Numbered from the stretch's first letter, positions 7,664 to 16,253 are shown. The stretch: DNA of 27,527 nucleotides from CAZYEI01 sp964646425 (GCA_964646425.1 CAZYEI010000015.1:1-27527); one strand, 5' to 3'. Made by a program: numbers and translations. The notes: generated by a model not told the origin, from the letters alone.

Positions 7664-8155
7664 ATGGAAAATATAATAAATGGAAAAATTAAAATGCAAA
7701 GTGGAGATGTAATAGGTTTTGAATTATATCCTGATATCGCTCCGATTACTGTCAATAATTTTATAAAATTAGTTAAGAGTAAGTTTTATGATGGTTTAAC
7801 ATTTCATCGAGTTATTAGTGGCTTTGTTATTCAAGGTGGGTGTCCAGAAGGTAATGGAATGGGTGGACCAGGTTGGAATATTAAAGGCGAATTCAAGTCT
7901 AATGGCGTAGATAATCCAATCAAACATGAGGTTGGAGTTTTATCTATGGCACGTGCATATCATCCGGATTCTGCTGGTAGTCAATTTTTTATTATGGTGG
8001 GAGATGCACCTCATTTAGATGGCCAATATGCAGCATTTGGAAAAGTAACATCTAATATTCAAGCTTGTTTAGATATTGCTGAAGTTAAAACTAATGTTCG
8101 TGATATGCCTATAGAACCAATTATAATCGAATCAATTGTAATTGATGAGGAATAA
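7664..8155 (+). CDS. Cyclophilin-type peptidyl-prolyl cis-trans isomerase
   Basis: This 163-residue single-domain cyclophilin catalyses cis-trans isomerisation of Xaa-Pro bonds during protein folding. The diagnostic residues are present: FHRVISGFVIQGG (catalytic Arg49, Phe54, Gln57), SAGSQFFIM (around Phe109) and HLDGQYAAFGKV with His117. There is no signal peptide or extra domain, so it is cytosolic. The start is taken at ATG 7664, preceded by TGGAGG; the in-frame ATG at 7646 lies before this ribosome site. Its ribosome site falls just after the chaperonin-like gene, so the two may be co-transcribed as a folding pair. The next gene begins 2 bases after its stop. Confidence 0.93.
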   Translation: MENIINGKIKMQSGDVIGFELYPDIAPITVNNFIKLVKSKFYDGLTFHRVISGFVIQGGCPEGNGMGGPGWNIKGEFKSNGVDNPIKHEVGVLSMARAYHPDSAGSQFFIMVGDAPHLDGQYAAFGKVTSNIQACLDIAEVKTNVRDMPIEPIIIESIVIDEE

Positions 8156-8157
8156 TT

Positions 8158-8778
8158 ATGCTTAATAAAAGCGTCAGTGATTTTATCAAGCAAACCGCTT
8201 CAGCATCACCAACACCTGGAGGTGGTAGTGTTGCGGCTTTAGTATCAAGTTTAGCTGTAGCGTTATCATCAATGACTATAGCATTAACTTTAGGTAAAAA
8301 AAATTACGAATCTGTGCAAGAAGAAATGCTAGCATATCAAAATAAATTAAATTTACTTCAAAACGAAACACAAAATTTTGTTGAAAAAGATATAGAAGCA
8401 TATAATAATATTATTAATCAATATTCATTACCTAAAAATACAGATGAAGAAAAGGAATATCGTAGCATCATGATACAAAAAGCAACAATTCAAGCCGCTT
8501 ATGTTCCATTAAATCTTGCAATAAAAATATTTGAATTATATGATATTGTTGAAGAACTATTGGAAAAGGGAAATAAAAATGTCTATAGTGATGCTTTAAT
8601 TTCTTTGATATTGTGTCATAGTGCTATTGAATCAGCGTTATGTAATGTTGTAGTTAATAAAAATTGTATAAAAGATATAAAAATAAAAGATGATTTAACT
8701 AAAAAAATTAAAGAAATATTAAATTTATCATCTGAAAGAAAGAACAAATTAATGGAACTTAGCCATTACTTTGAATAA
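8158..8778 (+). CDS. Cyclodeaminase/cyclohydrolase-family protein (FchA-like)
   Basis: This 206-residue helical protein has the hallmark PTPGGGSVAALV loop at residues 18-29, seen in the cyclodeaminase domain of formiminotransferase-cyclodeaminase and in clostridial methenyl-tetrahydrofolate cyclohydrolase FchA. It probably works in one-carbon folate interconversion (methenyl-THF or formimino-THF to its product). It stands alone without a formiminotransferase domain or a hut operon, so a cyclohydrolase role is more likely than histidine breakdown, but this is inference. The ribosome site GAGGAA lies inside the end of the cyclophilin gene. A strong terminator follows. Confidence 0.8.
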   Translation: MLNKSVSDFIKQTASASPTPGGGSVAALVSSLAVALSSMTIALTLGKKNYESVQEEMLAYQNKLNLLQNETQNFVEKDIEAYNNIINQYSLPKNTDEEKEYRSIMIQKATIQAAYVPLNLAIKIFELYDIVEELLEKGNKNVYSDALISLILCHSAIESALCNVVVNKNCIKDIKIKDDLTKKIKEILNLSSERKNKLMELSHYFE

Positions 8779-8830
8779 TGAAAGTATTGATATGGTAAAT
8801 TTATATTTTAATATTTAATTATTTAAATAA

Positions 8831-8867
8831 AAAAACTGCTTACAATTATTAATAAGCAGTTTTTTTT
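8831..8867. terminator. Bidirectional-type intrinsic terminator before typA
   Basis: AAAAACTGCTTA (8831-8842) pairs with TAAGCAGTTTTT (8853-8864) around a 10-base loop, with a T run on the 3' side and an A run on the 5' side. It ends the chaperonin-cyclophilin-cyclodeaminase run. Confidence 0.9.
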
Positions 8868-8878
8868 ATAAAATATTG

Positions 8879-8887
8879 TGGTATAAT
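8879..8887 (+). promoter_or_regulatory. Extended -10 promoter of typA
   Basis: TGGTATAAT is an extended -10 element (TGnTATAAT) placed 29 bases before the typA start codon and directly after the terminator. No clear -35 box is needed or seen. Confidence 0.6.
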
Positions 8888-8915
8888 ATAGACGTTTTTG
8901 AAGGAGTTGTTGAAT

Positions 8916-10745
8916 ATGAAGAAGATTCGTAATATTGCTATTATTGCCCATGTTGATCATGGTAAAACAACATTAGTTGATCAATTGTTGCGTGATTCTG
9001 GCACATTTAGAAATAACGAGCTTGTTGAAGATCGTGTTATGGATAGCAATGATATTGAAAAAGAAAGAGGAATTACAATATTAGCAAAAACAACTGCTAT
9101 TAATTATGAAGATTATCGTATTAATATTTTAGATACGCCTGGACATGCTGATTTTGGTGGCGAAGTTGAAAGAATTATGAATATGGTTGATGGGGTACTT
9201 CTTGTAGTAGATGCTTATGAAGGAACAATGCCTCAAACTCGCTTTGTACTAAAAAAAGCATTATTAGCACATTTAAAACCAATTGTAGTTGTAAATAAAG
9301 TAGATCGTCCTTTTGCTAATCCAGAAAAAGCAGTTGATGATGTTATGAATTTATTCATTGAATTAGGTGGAGATATTGAAGACTTAGAGTTCCCTGTGGT
9401 ATATGTTTCAGCACTAAAAGGAACATCAAGTTTATCTAGCGATATAGCTACTCAACAATCTGGAATGAAATGTTTGTTTGATACAATTATTAAGTATGTT
9501 CCAGAACCAGATGTTGATGAAAATGCACCCTTGCAATTTCAACCAGCTTTATTAGATTATAATGATTATGTTGGAAGAATTGGAATTGGAAGAATAAAAA
9601 AAGGAAAAATAGCTGCTAATCAAATGGTTACTTGTGCTAGATTAGATGGCAGTGTAAAGCAATTTAGAATTCAAAAATTATTTGGATATATCGGTTTAAG
9701 AAGAGTTGAAGTTGAGGAAGCAAGTGCTGGTGATATTGTGGCAATTTCGGGTTTGCCTGATATATTTGTTGGTGAAACAGTGTGTGATCCTAATAATGTT
9801 AATCCATTGCCAATACTTCATGTTGATGAACCTACATTACAAATGACTTTTGGGACAAACACATCGCCTTTTGCTGGTAAAGATGGAAAATTATTAACTG
9901 CGAGAAAAATTGAAGAACGTTTATATAAAGAAACACAAAAAGATGTAAGTATAAGAGTAGAAAGAATTGCTAATACTGAATCTTGGGTTGTTTCAGGAAG
10001 AGGAGAATTGCATTTATCTATTTTAATTGAAAATATGAGACGAGAAGGATATGAACTTCAAGTGTCTAAACCAGAGGTTGTAATTAAAGAAATTGATGGT
10101 GTTAAATGTGAACCTTATGAAGAATTACAATTGGAAGTTCCTGATGAATGTGTAGGAGGAGTAATGGAGGCTTTAGGTCCTCGTGGTGCTCAACTTGAAA
10201 ATATGACAACACATGAGAATCAAACAAGATTGTTGTATTGTATTCCAACTCGTGGCTTGATAGGTTTTCCAACAGCTTATTTAACTTTAACAAAAGGATA
10301 TGGAATTATTAACCATACTTTTAGAGAATATCGTCCTTTTGTAGCAGGAAATTATGGTGAAAGATTAAGTGGGGTTCTTGTAGCTACTGAAACAGGTCAA
10401 GCAACAGCCTATTCAATTGAATCCACTCAAGAAAGAGGAATAATGTTTATTGAGCCGGGTGTTCAAGTGTATGAAGGAATGATTGTCGGTGAAAATGCTT
10501 ATAATTCGGATTTATCAGTGAATGTTGTAAAAGAAAAACACCAAACTAACACTCGTGCTGCTGGAAAAGATCATTCATCTGTTTTGAAAAGGCCACATAT
10601 TTTTTCACTTGAAACAGCACTTGATTATTTAAATTCAGATGAGTTATTAGAAGTAACTCCACATTATTTTAGATTGAGGAAAAAGATTTTAGATACACAG
10701 GAAAGAAAAAAATATGACTATCGTGTCAAAAATGGTGTTCAATAG
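8916..10745 (+). CDS. typA: Ribosome-associated GTPase TypA/BipA
   Basis: This 609-residue translational GTPase is related to EF-G and LepA and is involved in ribosome assembly and stress or low-temperature adaptation. GTPase motifs are seen: AHVDHGKTT (P loop, residues 11-19), RGITI (switch I), DTPGH and NKVD. The C-terminal half has the TypA-type run GRGELHLSILIENMRREGYE and the end region KEKHQTNTRAAGKDH, which separates TypA from EF-G and LepA. Length matches the family. I choose ATG 8916, 9 bases after AAGGAG; an in-frame TTG at 8898 overlaps the ribosome site and is unlikely. It is a single-gene unit bounded by terminators, convergent with the XRE regulator. Confidence 0.97.
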   Translation: MKKIRNIAIIAHVDHGKTTLVDQLLRDSGTFRNNELVEDRVMDSNDIEKERGITILAKTTAINYEDYRINILDTPGHADFGGEVERIMNMVDGVLLVVDAYEGTMPQTRFVLKKALLAHLKPIVVVNKVDRPFANPEKAVDDVMNLFIELGGDIEDLEFPVVYVSALKGTSSLSSDIATQQSGMKCLFDTIIKYVPEPDVDENAPLQFQPALLDYNDYVGRIGIGRIKKGKIAANQMVTCARLDGSVKQFRIQKLFGYIGLRRVEVEEASAGDIVAISGLPDIFVGETVCDPNNVNPLPILHVDEPTLQMTFGTNTSPFAGKDGKLLTARKIEERLYKETQKDVSIRVERIANTESWVVSGRGELHLSILIENMRREGYELQVSKPEVVIKEIDGVKCEPYEELQLEVPDECVGGVMEALGPRGAQLENMTTHENQTRLLYCIPTRGLIGFPTAYLTLTKGYGIINHTFREYRPFVAGNYGERLSGVLVATETGQATAYSIESTQERGIMFIEPGVQVYEGMIVGENAYNSDLSVNVVKEKHQTNTRAAGKDHSSVLKRPHIFSLETALDYLNSDELLEVTPHYFRLRKKILDTQERKKYDYRVKNGVQ

Positions 10746-10747
10746 AA

Positions 10748-10795
10748 AAAAATAAAAATCGCTTCAGCCGAACGAAGCGATTTTTATTTTTTTAA
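10748..10795. terminator. Shared terminator between convergent typA and XRE gene
   Basis: AAAATAAAAATCGCTTC pairs with GAAGCGATTTTTATTTT around the 8-base loop AGCCGAAC (loop near 10765-10772), with A and T runs on both sides. It can stop transcription from both genes. Confidence 0.9.
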
Positions 10796-10796
10796 A

Positions 10797-11180
10797 TTAT
10801 TTTTTGTATTTATGAGCAAGTATTTTTAGCAAGTTTGAAAAATCATGAGCAAAATTATCAAGTTCTTCTTCACTTAACTTTGTAACATCATAACCTGCAT
10901 ATTTTTGAGTAGCCTTAGATTTTAAAATGTATTTTAATGCATCTTTAGCATTTCTAAATTCATTTGTATCTTTTTTATTTTGGAATGATCTTCCTAATAA
11001 GTAGTCTACATCTGCTTCAAAGAAATCTGCAAATTTGCATAATACTTCATATTCAGGTTCACGTCTGTTTTGTTCATACAAGCCAATAGCACTTGGAGAT
11101 AACTTCATTTTTTGAGCTAATTCTCTTTGTGTGAGTCCAGCTTCTTTACGAACTTTCTTTAAAACATCACCAAATAACAT
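10797..11180 (-). CDS. XRE-family helix-turn-helix transcriptional regulator
   Basis: The first 60 residues of this 127-residue protein are a Cro/C1-type HTH: FGDVLKKVRKEAGLTQRELA, then KMKLSPSAIGLYEQNRREPE, then LCKFADFFEADVDYLLGR. The last 60 residues are charged and helical with no recognised sensor or peptidase domain. It probably binds DNA as a dimer; the target is unknown. A GGGGTG ribosome site precedes the ATG, and a TGTTATATT extended -10-like element lies upstream on the minus strand. It is divergent from the pduL-type gene, so that gene is a candidate target, as is its own promoter. No phage or plasmid genes surround it. Confidence 0.9.
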   Translation of the reverse strand: MLFGDVLKKVRKEAGLTQRELAQKMKLSPSAIGLYEQNRREPEYEVLCKFADFFEADVDYLLGRSFQNKKDTNEFRNAKDALKYILKSKATQKYAGYDVTKLSEEELDNFAHDFSNLLKILAHKYKK

Positions 11181-11302
11181 AATTTACACCCCCACATATT
11201 ATTAATATAACACGAAATTTAATAAATTAAAATGAAAAAGATTATTTTTTATTTATAAAAAAATAAAATTAGGATGTTTTTTAGAAAAAGGAATCATTTT
11301 TC

Positions 11303-11335
11303 TTGATAAAATTTTTAATGATGTTAAAATATAAT
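11303..11335 (+). promoter_or_regulatory. Probable promoter of the pduL-like gene
   Basis: TTGATA at 11303-11308 is a good -35. The -10 is either TAAAAT (11325-11330, spacing 16) or the better TATAAT (11330-11335, spacing 21, too long). The start codon lies 25 bases further on. Confidence 0.5.
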
Positions 11336-11359
11336 CGATATAGTATGGAGGAATTTCTT

Positions 11360-11932
11360 ATGAAAGAAAAATTTATTGTAGAAACATCTGCAAGACATGT
11401 TCATGTTAGTCAAGCAGATTTAGAAGTATTATTTGGAACTGATGCTAAATTAACATCAAGGAAAGCTTTGTCACAACCTGGCCAATTTGCTTGTGTTGAA
11501 AGAGTTGATTTAGTAGGTCCAAAAAATACAATAAAAAATGTTAGTATTTTAGGACCAGTAAGAAAAAATACCCAAGTAGAAGTTTCATTATCCGATGCGA
11601 GAACTTTAGGTGTAGATGCACCTATTCGTGAATCTGGTGATGTTATTGGAAGTGGAAAATGCAAAATTGTAGGTCCATTAGGAGAAATTGAATTAGCAGA
11701 AGGCGTTATTGTTGCTAAAAGACATATTCACGCTACTCCTGAAGACGCTGAAAAATTAGGGGTTAAAGATAAAGATATAGTTGCAGTAGCTATTGATACT
11801 CCTGAGAGAAGTTTAGTTTTTAAGGATGTTGTAGTCCGTGTAAGTCCAAATTTTAAACTTGCGATGCACATTGATACTGATGAAGCAAATGCTGCTTGTT
11901 GTAAAGGCGAAATTTTTGGCGAAATTTTTTAG
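11360..11932 (+). CDS. PduL-type phosphate acyltransferase (phosphotransacetylase)
   Basis: This 190-residue protein of the PduL family exchanges CoA and phosphate on acetyl or propionyl groups, using zinc and unrelated to the classic Pta. The two metal-binding His blocks are seen: SARHVHVS near residues 9-16 and AKRHIHATPEDAEKLGV in the second half; the two beta-barrel halves are evident as a repeat. The protein begins right at the catalytic domain and lacks the N-terminal encapsulation tail of microcompartment enzymes, so it is likely the cytosolic Pta of acetate fermentation (acetyl-CoA to acetyl-P to ATP). The ATG 11360 follows GGAGG at 11347-11351; upstream in-frame starts have no ribosome site. 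An acetate kinase gene is not in the window. Confidence 0.9.
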   Translation: MKEKFIVETSARHVHVSQADLEVLFGTDAKLTSRKALSQPGQFACVERVDLVGPKNTIKNVSILGPVRKNTQVEVSLSDARTLGVDAPIRESGDVIGSGKCKIVGPLGEIELAEGVIVAKRHIHATPEDAEKLGVKDKDIVAVAIDTPERSLVFKDVVVRVSPNFKLAMHIDTDEANAACCKGEIFGEIF

Positions 11933-11936
11933 ATAA

Positions 11937-11971
11937 TCTATAAAGCCATCTTGTTATAGATGGCTGTTTTT
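11937..11971 (+). terminator. Terminator after pduL-like gene, with a competing hairpin
   Basis: AGCCATCT (11944-11951) pairs with AGATGGCT (11958-11965), followed by TTTTT to 11971. A competing stem ATCTATA (11937-11943) with TATAGAT (11954-11960) shares bases with it and would prevent terminator folding. The ribosome site of the next gene begins 5 bases after the T run. Confidence 0.75.
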
Positions 11972-11988
11972 GGGAAAGGAGAATGACA

Positions 11989-12672
11989 ATGAATTTAGAA
12001 AAAATAGTTAAAATATTAAAAAGCGAAATTGGCAAATTTTTTATTTCTCTTTTCTATTTCTTATTTATTTACTCTTATTTTTATATTATTGCTGAAAAAA
12101 TAACGATTTTTTCAAAGGGATATTTTTTTGATATGATTTTAACTATTGGATTAATTTCAATAATTTTCTTCTTATGCAAAAATAAACTTCGAAATATAGT
12201 GTTAATAACAATAGCTACAATCAAAACAATTATATATATTGCAGATTATATGTACATTCATAAATTTTATTCACCGGCTTCTGCTGGAGATTTATTATTG
12301 AATTTTAGATGGCTTGACTTCGGTGGCTATGGTATTGGTTTAAATCTTATTTTAATTTTAATGATTGTAATAACAGGGATTTATATAATTTACTTATTAA
12401 AATTTAAATCATATAAACCAACAAAGAGAAAATTTGAATATTTATTTTTATGCTGGCTATTGTTTGTACCGTTTTTGTATGCTATTTATATTGGCATTCA
12501 AACATATGATACTGTAGAAGAATATGAGTCAAGTGAAACATATATTTTTGATAAAGGAATGGGAAAACAAATTGCGCCAGGCGAATTTATCAATATATTT
12601 GGTTATTCAATATTTAGGTATGAAGATTTGAATTATGTTGTTATTGATATTATTTATGATTTTACTAGGTAG
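11989..12672 (+). CDS. Five-helix membrane protein, N-terminal half of a split LtaS-like enzyme (copy 2)
   Basis: This 227-residue protein is a diverged paralogue of the product of 1142-1816. It has the same five hydrophobic segments, the same IIYIADYMY stretch after helix 3, the same FGGYGI region before helix 4, and the same tail motif FGYSIFRYEDLN. A stretch of about 25 residues before that tail (DKGMGKQIAPGE region) is not in copy 1. The ATG at 11989 is chosen because AAGGAG ends 7 bases before it; the ATG at 11983 is too close. The catalytic partner begins 9 bases after the stop. As in copy 1, the LtaS membrane-domain assignment is by topology, motifs and context. Confidence 0.7.
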   Translation: MNLEKIVKILKSEIGKFFISLFYFLFIYSYFYIIAEKITIFSKGYFFDMILTIGLISIIFFLCKNKLRNIVLITIATIKTIIYIADYMYIHKFYSPASAGDLLLNFRWLDFGGYGIGLNLILILMIVITGIYIIYLLKFKSYKPTKRKFEYLFLCWLLFVPFLYAIYIGIQTYDTVEEYESSETYIFDKGMGKQIAPGEFINIFGYSIFRYEDLNYVVIDIIYDFTR

Positions 12673-12681
12673 GTGATTATC

Positions 12682-14190
12682 ATGAAAAAAATAAATACAT
12701 TTATACTTACAGTTTTAGTTTCAATACTTACCAGCAGTTGTACTTTGCATGGATTAGTTAATAATTTACAAGGTAATCATTTATCTTCAAGTTCAAATTC
12801 AATATCTTCTGGACAAATTAGTTCAATTAAAGATGATTATTATAATCCTAATTTTTATTCAAAGTATGAAAAAAATATGGATTTTAGTGAAGTTAAATCA
12901 CGACTATATGACGAAGAATTAATGTTGTTTAATTATTTCATGAGTCAAAATAAACAAACATCAGATAATGAAATGACAGGAAAATATATTGACAAAAATT
13001 TAATTACGATTTTAGCAGAATCTTTTGAATTTCGTTTTGCTAATCCTTATTTAACTCCGAATATTTATAAAATAATTGAAAGTAGTTATTTTTTTGATAA
13101 TTATTTTGTAGATGAAATTCAATCTGGTGCAACATGTAATAGTGAATTTATGTCAATGACTTCATTATTGCCTACAAGTGCAACTTCATTTAGATACACT
13201 GTATGTACTAAATATTCTAAAAATAAATTTATGTTTGCTATGCCCGCTCAAATGAGAGCAAATGGATATGATACATATTATTTTCATAGTGGGTATAAAA
13301 ATTTTTATTATCGTTATGAACTTATTCCAAATTATGGATTTGAAACTGCAAAATTTGGTGATGATCTTTATGAAGATTATGAAGATTATATGAGTGATGA
13401 AGAAATGATTAAATTTTTTGAGGAATATTTAAACCCTGAAAGAAAATTTTACGTAAATATGCTTACTTATAGTATGCATGGTGCTTATAATGATGATTTG
13501 ACTGAAGAAGAGATTGAATACATTGATACTAATGTGTATAAATATTTGAAGGAGAGAGGAATGAGCGATGAAGAATTAGCTGAATATCAAATACCTTCTG
13601 ATATTTATAGTTATTTAAATAAAATGACCAAATTTGATAGATTATTAGGAAATTTATTTGATTATTTAGATGAAAATGATATTCTTGATAATACAATTAT
13701 AGCGATTTATCGTGATCATCATCCATATATGATAACTCCTATTGATTATACAAGTTTTATGAATGTTAATTATGATTTAGCATTTTATAACGAAAGTTAT
13801 GAGAGATTTAGACAACCATTAATTATTTATGATTCAAGTTTAGAAAGCACGATTCATATTGCAAATCCTGGAACCACTTTAGATTTAGCACCAACATTTT
13901 TAAATATGTTTGCTTCGAGCGCACATTATAATCATTTTTTTGGTAATGATTTATTTGGTGGAGAATCATATATATTTATGACAGCTCAAGGATATACTGA
14001 AACTAATGCTTTAGTTACCGATGGAATAGTTGATGAAAATGGTGAACTTATGAATGTCGCTGAACTTATTGAAGGCTATAAAGGTGATGATTCGAAAAAA
14101 TCGGTTATTACAGCTTATTTAAAAACTAAAAACAATGAATATAATTTATTATCATATATGTTTCCGTACAATTATTTTCAATGGTATTAA
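12682..14190 (+). CDS. Lipoprotein with LtaS-type phosphoglycerol transferase domain, copy 2
   Basis: This 502-residue protein has a signal peptide with lipobox-like TSSC (Cys20; Thr at -3 is less usual), a Ser/Asn-rich linker, and the same sulfatase-fold catalytic domain as copy 1. The key residues are all kept: Glu113 (AESFE), Thr151 (GATCNSEFM), His202 and Arg211 (FHSGYKNFYYR), His266 (SMHGAY), Asp345 and His346 (YRDHHPYM). It lacks the Asp-rich DTDGDG loop of copy 1 and instead has an acidic Tyr/Asp/Glu stretch at 229-241. I take the ATG 12682 with the TAGGTGAT site; an in-frame GTG at 12673 lies inside that site. cysS follows after 20 bases. It probably acts on the outer membrane face, with an acceptor or polymer distinct from copy 1. 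Confidence 0.82.
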   Translation: MKKINTFILTVLVSILTSSCTLHGLVNNLQGNHLSSSSNSISSGQISSIKDDYYNPNFYSKYEKNMDFSEVKSRLYDEELMLFNYFMSQNKQTSDNEMTGKYIDKNLITILAESFEFRFANPYLTPNIYKIIESSYFFDNYFVDEIQSGATCNSEFMSMTSLLPTSATSFRYTVCTKYSKNKFMFAMPAQMRANGYDTYYFHSGYKNFYYRYELIPNYGFETAKFGDDLYEDYEDYMSDEEMIKFFEEYLNPERKFYVNMLTYSMHGAYNDDLTEEEIEYIDTNVYKYLKERGMSDEELAEYQIPSDIYSYLNKMTKFDRLLGNLFDYLDENDILDNTIIAIYRDHHPYMITPIDYTSFMNVNYDLAFYNESYERFRQPLIIYDSSLESTIHIANPGTTLDLAPTFLNMFASSAHYNHFFGNDLFGGESYIFMTAQGYTETNALVTDGIVDENGELMNVAELIEGYKGDDSKKSVITAYLKTKNNEYNLLSYMFPYNYFQWY

Positions 14191-14210
14191 AAATTAAAGG
14201 AGGTTTTTTT

Positions 14211-15548
14211 ATGCAAAAAGTGAAAATTTATAATAGTCTTAATAACAAGATTGAATTATTTTCTCCTATTGAAGAAGGAAAAGTCTCTATTTATGTTTGT
14301 GGACCGACGGTATATAGTGATATTCACATTGGAAATGCAAGACCAATAGTAGTATTTGATATTTTTGTTAAAGCCCTTCGAAAAATGGGGTATGAAGTAA
14401 CATATATGTCTAATGTTACTGATATAGATGATAAAATAATAAAAAAAGCAATAGAGGAAGGCATTAGTGAAAAAGAAGTTGCTGAAAAATATTATAATTC
14501 ATATTTGAATGTAAGAAGAAAGTTAAATACAGTAGATCCGGATTATATGCCTAAAGTAACTGATAATATTGAGGGAATTATCAAGTTTATTGCTAAATTA
14601 ATTGATTTAGGCTTTGCGTATGAAGCAAATGGTGATGTATTTTTCCGTGTGGGAAAAGCCAAAGGTTATGGAAGTTTATCACATTTTAATATTGAAGATT
14701 TAAAAGTTGGAGCTAGAATTGAAGAAAATTCAAATAAAGAAAATCCGTTAGACTTTGCACTATGGAAAAAAACTGAACAAGGTATTAAATGGAAGACAGA
14801 ATGGTCAAATGGAAGACCTGGATGGCATACTGAATGTGTTGTAATGATAAATTCAATATATCCAAATGGTTTGATAGATATTCACGGAGGAGGATTTGAT
14901 TTGAAATTCCCTCACCATGAAAATGAAATTGCTCAATCATGGGCAATAAATAATCATGGTTTAGCAAACTATTGGATGCATAATGGAATGGTAAATATCG
15001 ATAATGTAAAAATGTCAAAATCTTTAGGAAATACCAAGGGTGCAAAAGAAGTAATTGATAAATATGGTGGTAATACTGTTAGATGGGTTTTTGCTTCAAC
15101 ACATTATAGAGCGCCAATTAATTTTACTGATGAAGTATTTGAAAGTGCTAAATTGCAATTAACTAAGATTTTAACTACTTTAAAGCAAGCACAAATTCAA
15201 TTGTCATTAAATAACATTTCATTAGAGCAAGAAGATGAGATTGCAACAAATAGATTTTTAGAATGCATGGCCGATGATTTAAATACATCAAATGGACAAA
15301 TGGTAATTTATGATGTTGTTAAAGAAATTAACGGCTTGTTGCGCCAAAAGGGACAACTGGAAATTATTGCAATAAAAATTAAATCATTAATGTCAATGTT
15401 GGATATTTTTGGAATTGAATATGATATAATAAAATTATCAGATGAAGATAGATATTTGTTTACTAAATGGAATGAATACAAGAGTGTTAAAGATTTCGCT
15501 AATGCTGATATTATAAGAAATGAACTTATAAAAAAAGGCTTATTGTAA
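14211..15548 (+). CDS. cysS: Cysteinyl-tRNA synthetase
   Basis: This 445-residue class I synthetase charges tRNA-Cys. Cys30 (YVCGPTVYSDIHIGNARP) is the first zinc ligand, HIGN at 39-42 is the HIGH motif, GWHTECVVM and FPHHENEIAQS hold the other zinc ligands, and KMSKS lies at 267-271. The length is slightly short of the usual 460-470. ATG 14211 follows AAAGGAGG; an in-frame ATG at 14181 inside the previous gene has no ribosome site. It heads the conserved Bacilli block cysS - rlmB - sigH - rpmG - secE - nusG. No T-box leader is seen upstream, and with only 20 bases after the LtaS-like gene it may be read from that transcript. Confidence 0.97.
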   Translation: MQKVKIYNSLNNKIELFSPIEEGKVSIYVCGPTVYSDIHIGNARPIVVFDIFVKALRKMGYEVTYMSNVTDIDDKIIKKAIEEGISEKEVAEKYYNSYLNVRRKLNTVDPDYMPKVTDNIEGIIKFIAKLIDLGFAYEANGDVFFRVGKAKGYGSLSHFNIEDLKVGARIEENSNKENPLDFALWKKTEQGIKWKTEWSNGRPGWHTECVVMINSIYPNGLIDIHGGGFDLKFPHHENEIAQSWAINNHGLANYWMHNGMVNIDNVKMSKSLGNTKGAKEVIDKYGGNTVRWVFASTHYRAPINFTDEVFESAKLQLTKILTTLKQAQIQLSLNNISLEQEDEIATNRFLECMADDLNTSNGQMVIYDVVKEINGLLRQKGQLEIIAIKIKSLMSMLDIFGIEYDIIKLSDEDRYLFTKWNEYKSVKDFANADIIRNELIKKGLL

Positions 15549-15563
15549 TTCAAAGGAGGAATA

Positions 15564-16253
15564 ATGATGATGTTGAGTATCATCCAAGCAAATGACCTGT
15601 ATCATGTGTTAAGTTTGCTAGCTGCATTATTTGTTGGTATATTCTTTGGACTTGAAAGGTCATATAGAGGAAAAGTAAATGCATTAATGGTTTATTCTTT
15701 AATAACAACAATTTTTTCGGGAGTAACTATCGGAATTCAATATATTTATCCTTCAGTAGATCCAATAGTTATGGCATTGCTTTTTATAGCTTTAATACTT
15801 GTTGTTTTTCTTGTTCATCAATGGAAAAAAGAAAATATGGATGATTTTTCATGTGCTAGCCTTATTTTAAGTGGAACAATAGGAATTTTCTTGGCATTAA
15901 AAAAGTATATTTTGTCGCTTTATTTATTTCTATTTGCAATTATTATATATACCATTGGTTATTTATTGAATATTTATGTTGAAAGAAGAAGATATGCGTT
16001 AACTATTTTTGTTGAGAAAGAAAAAAATATTCTATTAAAAGTATTAGAAATAAGTGATATAGCAGGTGCGAAAATAAAAAGTTTTACAAGTTCTATTATA
16101 ATGTTAGATGGAAAAGAGTCTTTAAGATTAGAAATTGTCTTTAATTATGGTACTTCTAAGAAAAAAGTAAAAAAAGTTTTTGAAGAATTAAAAAATGAAA
16201 AACCAGTGAATTTAGTTTTTCATGGTGATATACATAAGATGGAGTGGCACTAA
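15564..16253 (+). CDS. MgtC/SapB-like membrane protein
   Basis: This protein of about 229 residues has five hydrophobic segments in the first 145 residues and a soluble C-terminal domain of about 80 residues. GIFFGLERSYRGKVNALMVY near residue 25 matches the MgtC signature (GxEREYRGKxAGLRT), and the tail has the strand-helix pattern of the ACT-like domain of MgtC/SapB relatives. The family is linked to survival at low magnesium and to control of the ATP synthase; the exact role here is unknown. AAGGAGG at 15553-15559 serves three consecutive ATGs (15564, 15567, 15570); 15567 has the best spacing. The rlmB start overlaps its stop (TAATG). In Bacillus this slot holds mrnC (mini-RNase III), which this is not. 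Confidence 0.72.
   Translation: MMMLSIIQANDLYHVLSLLAALFVGIFFGLERSYRGKVNALMVYSLITTIFSGVTIGIQYIYPSVDPIVMALLFIALILVVFLVHQWKKENMDDFSCASLILSGTIGIFLALKKYILSLYLFLFAIIIYTIGYLLNIYVERRRYALTIFVEKEKNILLKVLEISDIAGAKIKSFTSSIIMLDGKESLRLEIVFNYGTSKKKVKKVFEELKNEKPVNLVFHGDIHKMEWH

Noticed and set aside
10102..10293. Minus-strand open frames inside typA and other long genes
   Set aside because: These are by-products of AT-rich codon choice in strongly conserved plus-strand genes and have no start signals or family resemblance.
10797..11180. XRE regulator as a sign of a prophage or toxin-antitoxin unit
   Set aside because: No integrase, phage or toxin gene lies beside it, and its neighbours are housekeeping genes.
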